DNA from: Nostoc sp. FACHB-973
Lineage (GTDB): Bacteria; Cyanobacteriota; Cyanobacteriia; Cyanobacteriales; Nostocaceae
Direction of reading: 5' to 3'
Assembly (NCBI RefSeq): GCF_014698115.1
Contig: NZ_JACJSJ010000060.1
Coordinates: 1 to 49,778, forward strand
Length of the DNA: 49,778 nt
The translations under genes were made by a program, and so were the position numbers. Positions 42,836 through 49,778 of this stretch are shown here, piece after piece. How positions within the stretch are numbered: position 1 is the first letter of the stretch; every line of letters starts with the position of its first letter. The notes beneath the pieces were generated by a model that searched no databases, had not been told where the DNA came from, and saw only the letters and a list, made by a program, of their open reading frames with translations.

Positions 42836-43247
42836 CAATAACTCCCCTTGAAATAATCTGCAATAATTATCAGTTCAATCCTTTACAAATTAATAATCAT
42901 GTGCTGTTGATGATACTAATAAATCTGTATAGCGATTGTATCGTTACTCCACGACTGGAATATTCGACTACAGTAAAACTACACATTACCTTCAAATTTT
43001 CCGGAACTCACAGCAAATTTCACTTCCTCTGGGCGGCTGTGTCTTGGAAAGTTCTGATGGTCGGAAACCTCCGCTGCGCCTCTGCGTGAGAAAAAAACCG
43101 TGGGATTCTATCCCAATACTGCTCGGATAAGCAGGGGAAGCAGGGGAGGCAGGGGAGGCAAAACTCAACGCCAGCCTCCATTTCTCCCCCGGCTATTGAA
43201 CAGCTTGCCTCAACCAAGAAATTCCAAAACCTACGCAGTATTGCATT
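42836..43247. other. intergenic region with nonamer repeat
   Basis: No gene is seen. It holds the cgctgcgcctctgcgtgag motif (about 43070-43090) and an aggcagggg nonamer run at 43131-43162. The region separates the giant kinase from the 3' end of the metzincin gene, so the kinase promoter should lie at 42840-42960. Confidence 0.5.
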
Positions 43248-44756
43248 CTATCCAGCCGACCATTTATTGCAATGGGCTAATGCCCCTGGGAAAATATCTT
43301 TGCCCCATTGCTCAGCAATGCGCTCGAACGGTTGAAAGTCATCATGGACGATTTTACCAGCCCGCTTGATTACTTGGAGCTTGTCACCACCCCCCATGAC
43401 ATCGCGCCGCTCCTCAGCAGTCACACCATAACAGTTATCGTCTCCACCAGGACAGCGGGGGTGTGACAAACCAATAGCGTGACCAAACTCGTGAGCCGAA
43501 GTGATTTGTGTATTTGTTACCTGCTCTGGGTGGCGTCCTGTTGAATCGACTACCTGCTTCGTCTCTGTCTTCGGCTTATTATCGTTCACTTTTAAGTTGC
43601 CTTCTTGCCCCATGTTAGAGCGACCTTCTCCTACATCTGAGAAGATGTGTATTAACTTGTGTTCGCCGCTATCGACAACACTAACAACAACCTTAGTTTG
43701 AAGTGCCTTGATGGAACCAACAGGACAAGTAGGTCGTACCGATCCCTTCCCCGACCAAGTTTCCTCAACGACTTGCTTAAAGTCAGCCTTGAACTGTTGA
43801 AGGCCAGCCTGAGTTTCTTTTTCCCACTCAGGCGTGCCAGGGGATGCTGTGCCAAACTTAGCACTTTCTACCTCAAACCTCACGCGAAAGAAAAGAGTGA
43901 CAACGCCTGCATCTGGATCTACTGCACCATCAAAACGTCCATCGAACAGATCGGATTTAAAGTATCGAGCTTCTTTGGGCGCACCAAGAAAGCTCATAAC
44001 GTCTGCAATTTGGTCACTAGGCAAGGCAGCCAATTCACCGTTGTGAGCAGCAACGAAGTCCAGCCAAGGTTTTCCCTTCTCTTTTACAACTCGCATAGCA
44101 GTGACTAGCCGTGGTCCTCCTACAAATCCGCCAGCCTGCTCATCGTTACGAACATCTTCTGGCAAAGCCTGCAACCGAGGCAGGAGATTGAACATTGCGT
44201 GTCCCTGAATGGCTGCCAGAGTTTCCTCATTTTCCTTTTTGCACTGAATAATAAGGCCTGAGGGACTCTCAATATTATCTCCAACTTGTAAACCTTTATC
44301 AGTAGCCAATTGTATGGATGGCTTAGTTTCTAGTTTCTCTTCTTCCTCCTCACAGGCTGCACATTTGCGCTGCAAGGAATTTTGTACAGGCTTTACGCTA
44401 GCAGCGTTAAGTTTGTCTGGCACAACCATCGGCATCACCTGATTTGCCATCCAATCTGCTTCCTGTTCATACTTGTCCCCTGGTTCTCCCACCGTCAGTT
44501 TTGCCTGGGGACGACGCAACGCTATGCGACTAATGTCGTGACCAAAAGACGGTTGCTCAATGGTTTTCAAGGATTCCCCGTCAGCAACCTGGGTTTCTTC
44601 AAGGTTGTTTGACTCTGAGGTTGCTGTTTGGATATTATTCGTTGGTAAACCAAAGCCACGTATTGGGTTCGCCAGGGTCGGAGTATTTGGTGAGACAAGG
44701 GATGGATTTGAAAATGATGTACCTGCTTTCTTACGCCCAAAGGTGTAATTGTTCAT
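43248..44756 (-). CDS. metzincin zinc protease with eCIS-type N-terminal leader
   Basis: The protein has 502 residues from the ATG at 44756 (AAGGGTGAG upstream). The first ~130 residues have the leader typical of cyanobacterial DUF4157 (eCIS-core) proteins: TSFSNPSL opening, DISRIALRRPQAKLTVGEPG, DKYEQEADWMANQVM, and a CAACEEEEE block. The HExxH-bearing part of DUF4157 itself is absent. The C-terminal half has HEFGHAIGLSH (about 422-432), a complete HExxHxxGxxH zinc site, and a VMGGG Met-turn about 30 residues later. It is thus an active-looking metzincin. Proteins with this leader are linked to extracellular contractile injection systems, so a delivered proteolytic effector is my inference. 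No injection-system genes lie in the window. Confidence 0.85.
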   Translation of the reverse strand: MNNYTFGRKKAGTSFSNPSLVSPNTPTLANPIRGFGLPTNNIQTATSESNNLEETQVADGESLKTIEQPSFGHDISRIALRRPQAKLTVGEPGDKYEQEADWMANQVMPMVVPDKLNAASVKPVQNSLQRKCAACEEEEEKLETKPSIQLATDKGLQVGDNIESPSGLIIQCKKENEETLAAIQGHAMFNLLPRLQALPEDVRNDEQAGGFVGGPRLVTAMRVVKEKGKPWLDFVAAHNGELAALPSDQIADVMSFLGAPKEARYFKSDLFDGRFDGAVDPDAGVVTLFFRVRFEVESAKFGTASPGTPEWEKETQAGLQQFKADFKQVVEETWSGKGSVRPTCPVGSIKALQTKVVVSVVDSGEHKLIHIFSDVGEGRSNMGQEGNLKVNDNKPKTETKQVVDSTGRHPEQVTNTQITSAHEFGHAIGLSHPRCPGGDDNCYGVTAEERRDVMGGGDKLQVIKRAGKIVHDDFQPFERIAEQWGKDIFPGALAHCNKWSAG

Positions 44757-45064
44757 CTCACCCTTTCTCCATTGCTGGGTAAAGCCCTGATTTATACTTT
44801 GAGGCATTTTCAACTAGAAAATTTTACAATTTGTGGAAATGCGATCGCTATCGACTTTAGTCTAGTTCCCAGTGCAAAACTCCAAACTTTTACGATGATT
44901 GATGTACATCTGTTTTCAGGGGGCGAATTCAATAATATAGCAATCCGATTTGATTTGGAGAATCACTCGTAGAGGTAAGGGACTCTTTACTGGGGACTGG
45001 GGAATGGCGACTGGGAAGAAGGAATAAAGGTGTACCTAGCTTCCTAAAAATCAAATATGAGTCC
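44757..45064. other. intergenic, no gene recognised
   Basis: Upstream region of the metzincin gene and downstream side of the second RcaC-like regulator. It holds the metzincin leader (an upstream in-frame ATG at 44813 with weak support) and a short STRR tract, ctggggactggggaatgg (44989-45015). No RNA gene or mobile element is seen. Confidence 0.4.
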
Positions 45065-45172
45065 TATAGCGGTTCCCATTCAGATGCGGTACAACATTAT
45101 ATCGCCAGGTGTAGGGGCACGGCACTGCCGTGCCCCTACAGGTGTACCTCACGCTTGTCGGGAAACGCTATA
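45065..45172. repeat. 108-bp palindromic element with tatagcg ends
   Basis: Thirteen-base terminal inverted repeats (tatagcggttccc and gggaaacgctata, one mismatch) surround a perfect central hairpin, gtaggggcacggc / gccgtgcccctac. It lies nine bases downstream of the regulator stop codon and could act as its terminator. The central hairpin resembles that of the element at 30496. Confidence 0.8.
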
Positions 45173-45180
45173 TATATTTA

Positions 45181-47490
45181 TTAATTATGCCCAACGGCAG
45201 CTTGATATAAAGATTGGAGCGTTAGCCCATCACTCGGATATTCCACTACAGCAAAATTACATGTTACCTGAAAGCGATCGCCATCAAAAGCTGTGAATAT
45301 TTGCTGGCGTAAAGTAGTTAAAATCTCACTCAGGCGATGGTTAATTTCTGTTTTTGTTACGCCAGAAATTCCCACTACAAAATCTCCGTTACCCCAATAA
45401 CCTAGCACTTCACCACTGCAAAATGCTGATTGAAATAAACGACTCCATCTTTGTAATACTTGATTACCAGCTTCGTGACCATATTTAATATTAATTTGCC
45501 GTAAATCATTCACACTCAAAATCGCCAAACAAACAGATTGCTGATTTTTCTTGGCTTGAGTAATCAAATGTTCTAAATTGCGGCGAGACTGAAACTGATT
45601 CGCTACTCCAGTTAAAGGATCTTTCGTAGAAAGAGACTGAAGTAAACGGCTGCGTTCTAGGCGATGGGTAATACGTGCCAACAATTCTGCCCCAACCACA
45701 GGTTTAATCACATAATCATCTCCCCCCACAGCAAACACCTGCTGGACAATTTTGATTTCTCGATGAGCAGTGAGAAACACAATCGGTAATTCTTGCCATT
45801 GGGGATCAGTACGAACTGCTTGACAAAGTTCAATACCGCTAATTTGCGGCATATCTACATCTAAAATCACCAAATCCGGTGTCGTAGATTGCAGCACCTC
45901 CCAGAAACGTAACGGATTGTCCAATGCCGTCATCCGCATACCCCAAGGTTCTAACATTGGGCGCAGTGCTGCTAAAATCAGGGGATCGTCATCTACTGCC
46001 AATATATTTACCCGCAGAGAACGAGTACGTTGTAATAGTTGAGACGAAACATCCCACACCTGAGCAGCTGTTACAGGTTTGGCTAGAAAACCCCGCGCCC
46101 CGCACTGAGCAAAAGTCACGCGTTCCACCAACTCATCATTACCAGCCAGCACCAGCACGGGTACGGGTGGGGTACGGGTTGCTAATTCTGACAGCAGTGA
46201 TAAACTTTCTTGCCGCCACCCTGCCTCATCTACATTTATTACTACTAAATCTGGGGATGTGGTTTGCAAAAAGTTTTTTGCATCGTCTATGTTTGTAATT
46301 TTCTGCCAACACATTCCCATGCATTCAACGAGTTGTTGCAATTGAGAACCTAGTTGGGGATTAGAGTCGATTAATATTAATTGACTACAAATTTCTGGGG
46401 CGATCGCACTATTATTTTGATCGTCTACCTTTTGCCCCATTTGATTAATTAACTTACCCAAATCTTCAATCAGCGTCAGCAATTGCCGCTTTTCACCTAC
46501 AGACAAATCACCATCTTTGCCTAAAATCTGTTCAATTTCCCGCGCTATTTGAGTACCATTGTCTTGTTCAAACATTCCCAAGACACCAGCTAATTTGTGC
46601 GCCTCTCGTTCTGCGGATTTGTGTAACTCCTGAGTCAGAGTTTTGCTAGAAACTGCTGCTGCTAATTCTTCCAGCACCGCCAACCGCTGCACCATCAATC
46701 CTTCATATTGTTTCCACAAACCACCCATCGCTTGCTGAAACTGCTCCTCAACATGAGGATTGGGGATAAATTTTTCTTTCCTCCCCTGCTCCCCCTGCCT
46801 CCCCTGCCTCCCCTGCTCTCTTCCAGGATTCAGCCGATATCCCAAACCATAAACGTTTTCAATCCAATCTACTGCTCCGGCTGCTTTCAACTTTTGCCGT
46901 AAGTATTTAATATGTGATTTTACAGTCTCTTCCTGGGGTGGATCGTCAAAAGTCCACAAATGCTCAATGATATCGCCGCGACTAAAAACACGCGATGGAT
47001 TCCGGAGAAATAGCTCCAGCAGACTGTATTCTTTGGCGGTTAATTCTATTAGTTTGTTGTTATAGGTGACTTCGCAACTACTGGGATCTAGTCGTAGTGC
47101 CCCTACTTCTAGTATGGGGGTAACGGGGCGATCGCCTCGACGTAACAGCGCCCGTATCCTTGCTTGCAATTCTCCCAAATCCAAAGGTTTGATTAAATAA
47201 TCGTCCGCACCTGCATCAAGTCCCTGAATCCGCTCTTGAGTACCATCTTTCGCCGTCATCAACAGAATCGGAGTGAAACACCCACCAGAACGCAATCGCT
47301 GACACAATGTAATCCCGTCCAGTTTCGGTAATCCTACATCTATGAGCAGCAGATCGTAACTGGCATTTTGGGTGTATTCCCAACCCATTTGCCCGTCTTG
47401 TGCCACATCCACAACATAGTGTTGTTTAGTCAGAGACTTCAACAAGACACTTGCTAAAACTTCTTCATCTTCAATTAGCAAGATTCTCAT
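45181..47490 (-). CDS. RcaC-like regulator with pseudo-receiver and degenerate GGDEF (REC-wHTH-HPT-REC-REC-GGDEF)
   Basis: The protein has 769 residues from ATG 47490. The order is REC (1-118, LLIDVGLPKLDG), winged helix (about 125-222, ending YGLGYRLNP), and a repeat-derived linker (about 224-236). HPT follows with His298 in EAHKLAGVLGMF, then REC2 (about 370-490), REC3 (about 495-610, VILDVDMPQISG) and a GGDEF-like domain (about 620-765). REC2 has Asn where the phospho-acceptor Asp should be (VVINVDEAG) and only one acidic residue in LILIDSNP, so it is probably not phosphorylated. The GGDEF motif is WGNGDF and the upstream strand is SVNDL, so cyclase activity is doubtful. The first five domains match the regulator at 9669. 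An earlier ATG lies at 47499. Confidence 0.92.
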   Translation of the reverse strand: MRILLIEDEEVLASVLLKSLTKQHYVVDVAQDGQMGWEYTQNASYDLLLIDVGLPKLDGITLCQRLRSGGCFTPILLMTAKDGTQERIQGLDAGADDYLIKPLDLGELQARIRALLRRGDRPVTPILEVGALRLDPSSCEVTYNNKLIELTAKEYSLLELFLRNPSRVFSRGDIIEHLWTFDDPPQEETVKSHIKYLRQKLKAAGAVDWIENVYGLGYRLNPGREQGRQGRQGEQGRKEKFIPNPHVEEQFQQAMGGLWKQYEGLMVQRLAVLEELAAAVSSKTLTQELHKSAEREAHKLAGVLGMFEQDNGTQIAREIEQILGKDGDLSVGEKRQLLTLIEDLGKLINQMGQKVDDQNNSAIAPEICSQLILIDSNPQLGSQLQQLVECMGMCWQKITNIDDAKNFLQTTSPDLVVINVDEAGWRQESLSLLSELATRTPPVPVLVLAGNDELVERVTFAQCGARGFLAKPVTAAQVWDVSSQLLQRTRSLRVNILAVDDDPLILAALRPMLEPWGMRMTALDNPLRFWEVLQSTTPDLVILDVDMPQISGIELCQAVRTDPQWQELPIVFLTAHREIKIVQQVFAVGGDDYVIKPVVGAELLARITHRLERSRLLQSLSTKDPLTGVANQFQSRRNLEHLITQAKKNQQSVCLAILSVNDLRQINIKYGHEAGNQVLQRWSRLFQSAFCSGEVLGYWGNGDFVVGISGVTKTEINHRLSEILTTLRQQIFTAFDGDRFQVTCNFAVVEYPSDGLTLQSLYQAAVGHN
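46781..46820 (-). repeat. in-frame nonamer repeat in the regulator linker
   Basis: The aggcagggg family (here cctgcctcc units on the plus strand) encodes GREQGRQGRQGEQGRKE on the minus strand. It lies exactly between the winged-helix and HPT domains. Period nine preserves the reading frame. Confidence 0.85.
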
Positions 47491-47581
47491 CGCACCCATC
47501 CAATATATAACTTGCTACCTTCCCCAAAAAAATAGTAGACTAAATAACTAATTTTCTACAACAAAAAAATATAAATAAACC

Positions 47582-47666
47582 AGGAGTCAGAATACAGAAT
47601 ACAGAATTCAGAATACTCTTCGTACAGAATTCATACTGAATTCTGACTCCTGAGTTCTGAATTCTT
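47582..47666. repeat. agaattcag repeats in inverted arrangement
   Basis: aggagtcagaatacagaat at 47582-47600 faces attctgactcctgagttctg around 47640-47660. Related to the octamer tract at 19206. It lies between the start of the RcaC-like regulator and the end of a GNAT gene, both on the minus strand. Confidence 0.7.
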
Positions 47667-47702
47667 CTTATAAATAATCTCTGTAACACTTATCAGTTCT
47701 AC

Positions 47703-48170
47703 TCACAACTCCTCTGGAGGCTGGGCAATAAATCCGGTTTTTACTCCACGCTTGAACCCTGCGCGTTCATAGAAGCGCAACGTCTCCTCACTTTTTGAGC
47801 TAGTCAGAAGCATCACTTTGTAACACTGTTGCTGCCATGCTAAATCCAAAGCATAATGCAACACCCGCGTACCAAATCCCTGTCGTCGATAATCGGAGTG
47901 GGTGACAACATTTTCGATAATGCCGTATGGACGTGCGCCCCGTGTCAAGTTGGGAACAATGATTAAGTTACATGTAGCGACTAACTCACCACCAATGTCG
48001 GCAACTATGTAATATAAATGTGGATCGCCGAGAATTTTATCCCAAATGGACTGTAACACGTCGTCAGCAGGTAGAGGTGCATCAATGGGATTGAGATGCT
48101 GATACAACGCCAGAAGTTGGGGAAGTTCGTGGCGTGCAATTAGGCGAACAGTGATTACAGGTTTAGACAA
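47703..48170 (-). CDS. GNAT-family N-acetyltransferase
   Basis: The 155-residue single GNAT domain has SDYRRQGFGTRVLHYALDLAWQ as the acetyl-CoA loop (RxxGxG), CYKVMLLTSSKSEETLRFYERAGF as the last strand-helix-strand, and an N-terminal VRLIARHELPQLLALY helix. The start shown is a TTG with no clear ribosome site, and no ATG lies near enough upstream to replace it. It resembles acetyltransferases acting on small amines, and the substrate is not known. It is on the same strand as, and upstream of, the RcaC-like regulator, with about 200 bases of repeats between. Confidence 0.88.
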   Translation of the reverse strand: MSKPVITVRLIARHELPQLLALYQHLNPIDAPLPADDVLQSIWDKILGDPHLYYIVADIGGELVATCNLIIVPNLTRGARPYGIIENVVTHSDYRRQGFGTRVLHYALDLAWQQQCYKVMLLTSSKSEETLRFYERAGFKRGVKTGFIAQPPEEL

Positions 48171-48456
48171 AGCTGTAGTTGGGTAATTATTGGTAATTGT
48201 GCCAAAAAGCGTGTTTGATGATTTGCATCTTCACCAAATGTCAAATTGCGCCAATGTCAATTCAGTATATTTAGATTGTGTTAGCCCTTGCTTAGCACAC
48301 CAGTCCAAGATTTTGGTGCTTTAGCTAGGTGTATTTTAAAAATTAAGATGAGTTTTATATGTGTTTTTGAAATACTAAGATATACTCTACTACAAACTAC
48401 TTAAGTATACCACTTAGCTCTGGTTACTTAGTCCTTTTACCTAAGAAATTTACTTT
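48171..48456. promoter_or_regulatory. divergent promoter region of GNAT and RTX genes
   Basis: The 286-base AT-rich gap lies between divergent start codons. It must hold both promoters. No repeat element is seen. A taagata-rich stretch (48345-48400) is a possible promoter zone for the RTX gene, but no boxes can be named with confidence. The RTX ATG is not preceded by a good ribosome site. Confidence 0.4.
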
Positions 48457-49778
48457 ATGAATTTTTTCCTACAACCCTTCCTGACACAGATATACAACCA
48501 ACTAGAGGCCTTTTCTAATTCAGAAAACTTCTGGAATTTGTTAGATACTGTTTTTGGTAGACAATACAATCGTGCTAATGCTGTCAAACTGCGATCGCAC
48601 TTGCAAACTGGTGATTTTACTGAATTACCTAAAATTGAGGTAATTAATAGCAGCATTCTGGGTAATGCAAAGGGGGCTTATGCTGCCAGCAAGAATACAA
48701 TTTATCTGTCTGATAAATTTGTTGCTAGTGCCTCTGGTGAATCCATTAACGCAGTTTTATTAGAAGAAATTGGACATTTTATTGATGCTTATATCAATAA
48801 AAAAGATGCGCCAGGGGATGAAGGGGCAATTTTTGCAGCATTGGTACAAGGCAAATTTCTAGATAGTGAAACCTTACAGGCACTAAAGGCTGAGGATGAC
48901 CACGCCACGATTACCCTTAATGGTGAGCAAATTCAAGTCGAAGAGGCTAACTATATTGGCGACAACAATGCGAATAATCTGGCCGGTGGCATTGACAACG
49001 ATCTTTTAATTGGTTTTGGTGGTAATGACACCCTCAATGGCGGTGGTGGAATTGATGGACTCTATGGCGACGATGGCAATGACTCGCTCATTGGTGGCGT
49101 CGGCGATGATAACGATAGCACCTATTTGGGATATTTTGATTCAACGAGCCGCTACGGCGGACTTTATGGCGGTGCCGGCAATGATACCCTCAACGGCGGA
49201 GATGGGGCTGACTACCTTGACCCAGGTATCGGCATTGATAGTGTCATCGGAGGTACAGGCATTGACACCCTCAACATCGACTATACCGGAGAAACCACAC
49301 CCCTAACAATTAACTACCTCAATGATACTTCGGCGATCGCCACCGACCGAGTAAAAATTCAGGGAGTGGAAAGCATTTATATCGTTGCAAGTACAGGCAA
49401 CGATAGCATCAAAATCTCAGCAACCACTGGTAAAGATGTAGTCTTTGGTGGAATTGGCAGCGATTTGCTAGAAACGGGTTTAGGCAATGACCTACTCGTA
49501 GGAGAAGATGGCAATGACACCCTCAATGGCGGTGGTGGAATTGATGGACTCTATGGCGACGATGGCAATGACTCACTCATTGGTGGCGCCGGCGATGACA
49601 ATACCAGCACTTATTTGGGATATTTTGATTCAACGAGCCGCTACGGCGGACTTTATGGCGGTGCTGGCAATGATACCCTCAACGGCGGAGATGGGGCTGA
49701 CTACCTTGACCCAGGTATCGGCATTGATAGTGTCATCGGAGGTACAGGCATTGACACCCTCAACATCGACTATACCGG
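48457..49778 (+). CDS. RTX calcium-binding repeat protein, 3' end outside window
   Basis: The frame is open from ATG 48457 to the window edge (440 codons, no stop), so the gene is partial at its C-terminus. An N-terminal ~165-residue domain contains LLEEIGHFIDAYIN and PGDEGAIFAALVQG. This conserved segment is seen in many cyanobacterial RTX proteins and has an E-x2-H core reminiscent of a metallopeptidase helix. From about 170 the sequence is glycine/aspartate-rich nonapeptide repeats (GGNDTLNGGGG, YGDDGNDSLIGG, YGGAGNDTLNGGDG) that bind calcium and form a beta-roll. Such proteins are usually secreted by type I systems. A 489-bp unit is duplicated almost perfectly (see repeat entries). Role unknown. 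Confidence 0.88.
   Translation, partial: MNFFLQPFLTQIYNQLEAFSNSENFWNLLDTVFGRQYNRANAVKLRSHLQTGDFTELPKIEVINSSILGNAKGAYAASKNTIYLSDKFVASASGESINAVLLEEIGHFIDAYINKKDAPGDEGAIFAALVQGKFLDSETLQALKAEDDHATITLNGEQIQVEEANYIGDNNANNLAGGIDNDLLIGFGGNDTLNGGGGIDGLYGDDGNDSLIGGVGDDNDSTYLGYFDSTSRYGGLYGGAGNDTLNGGDGADYLDPGIGIDSVIGGTGIDTLNIDYTGETTPLTINYLNDTSAIATDRVKIQGVESIYIVASTGNDSIKISATTGKDVVFGGIGSDLLETGLGNDLLVGEDGNDTLNGGGGIDGLYGDDGNDSLIGGAGDDNTSTYLGYFDSTSRYGGLYGGAGNDTLNGGDGADYLDPGIGIDSVIGGTGIDTLNIDYT
49021..49509 (+). repeat. RTX tandem duplication, unit 1 (489 bp)
   Basis: The unit encodes 163 residues: two RTX blocks, a TYLGYFDSTSRYGGLYGG insert, and a spacer region (ETTPLTINYLNDTS...). It recurs at 49510 with very few changes (for example gtc to gcc, gataacgatagc to gacaataccagc). 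The period of 489 is a multiple of three, so the frame is kept. Confidence 0.9.
49510..49778 (+). repeat. RTX tandem duplication, unit 2 (incomplete)
   Basis: Second copy of the 489-bp unit, cut off by the window end after 269 bases. The near identity at nucleotide level, including synonymous positions, shows recent duplication or gene conversion. Confidence 0.9.

Noticed and set aside
43100..43369. Plus-strand 89-codon frame overlapping the metzincin 3' end
   Set aside because: It begins in nonamer repeat DNA, overlaps a well-supported gene on the other strand, and has no ribosome site.
48700..48800. HExxH protease motif in the RTX protein N-terminus
   Set aside because: The segment reads EEIGHFID; the first His is missing, so an active zinc site is not supported.

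Overview
The window looks like chromosomal DNA of a filamentous, Nostoc-type (Nostocales) cyanobacterium. The base composition is AT-rich and the HIP1 octamer GCGATCGC is scattered throughout. There are heptanucleotide and nonanucleotide tandem repeats of the kind known from Nostoc, many short palindromic elements, and an unusually high density of PAS/GAF histidine kinases and multi-receiver response regulators. No rRNA, tRNA or CRISPR array was recognised. The last gene runs off the right edge.

Layout. 0.2-4.0 kb: a zinc-ribbon/FHA protein, an M50-like membrane protease, an SDR oxidoreductase of foreign base composition, and a GNAT acetyltransferase. 4.0-6.0 kb: palindromic elements, a response regulator with a histidine-kinase remnant in front of it, and a tiny zinc-ribbon protein. 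6.0-11.5 kb (minus strand): a phosphorelay island. It holds an RcaC-like regulator (REC-wHTH-HPT-REC-REC), overlapping by 4 bases a membrane kinase whose GAF domain has the two cysteines of a DXCF-type cyanobacteriochrome, then two CheY-like regulators. 11.6-12.9 kb: a decayed IS630-type element and a MITE with the same ends. 14.0-19.2 kb (plus strand): a hybrid kinase with a complete blue-light LOV signature, overlapping by one base a REC-GGDEF diguanylate cyclase. 19.4-20.0 kb: a ParDE-type toxin-antitoxin pair. 20.1-29.8 kb: a methyltransferase, a response regulator plus REC-PAS kinase, and small metabolic, stress and transport genes (cupin, secreted protein, VOC-like, GST, arylsulfotransferase-like, aldo/keto reductase, MFS). 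30.4-36.6 kb: a secreted GHL10/aspartic-protease-like fusion, a CbiG-CobJ fusion overlapping an orphan DNA methyltransferase, and a small acidic protein. 36.7-47.5 kb: an internally deleted IS4-type element, a 1710-residue kinase with eight PAS domains, a metzincin protease with an eCIS-type leader, and a second RcaC-like regulator. 47.7-49.8 kb: a GNAT protein and the start of an RTX calcium-binding protein.

How it fits together. The central theme is signal transduction. The 6-11.5 kb cluster has the three parts of the RcaE-RcaF-RcaC light-colour relay: a bilin-GAF kinase, single-domain regulators, and an OmpR-type regulator carrying an HPT. The 14-19 kb pair joins a LOV kinase to a c-di-GMP synthase. 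Together they suggest a neighbourhood for light-quality sensing. This is inferred from motif residues and exact residue spacing, not from any measurement.

A second theme is repeat DNA entering genes. Heptamer repeats sit in frame in the ATPase domain of two kinases, a nonamer repeat lies in the linker of the second RcaC-like regulator, and a 95-bp palindromic element, also present intergenically, forms part of the reading frame at the start of the GHL10 fusion gene.
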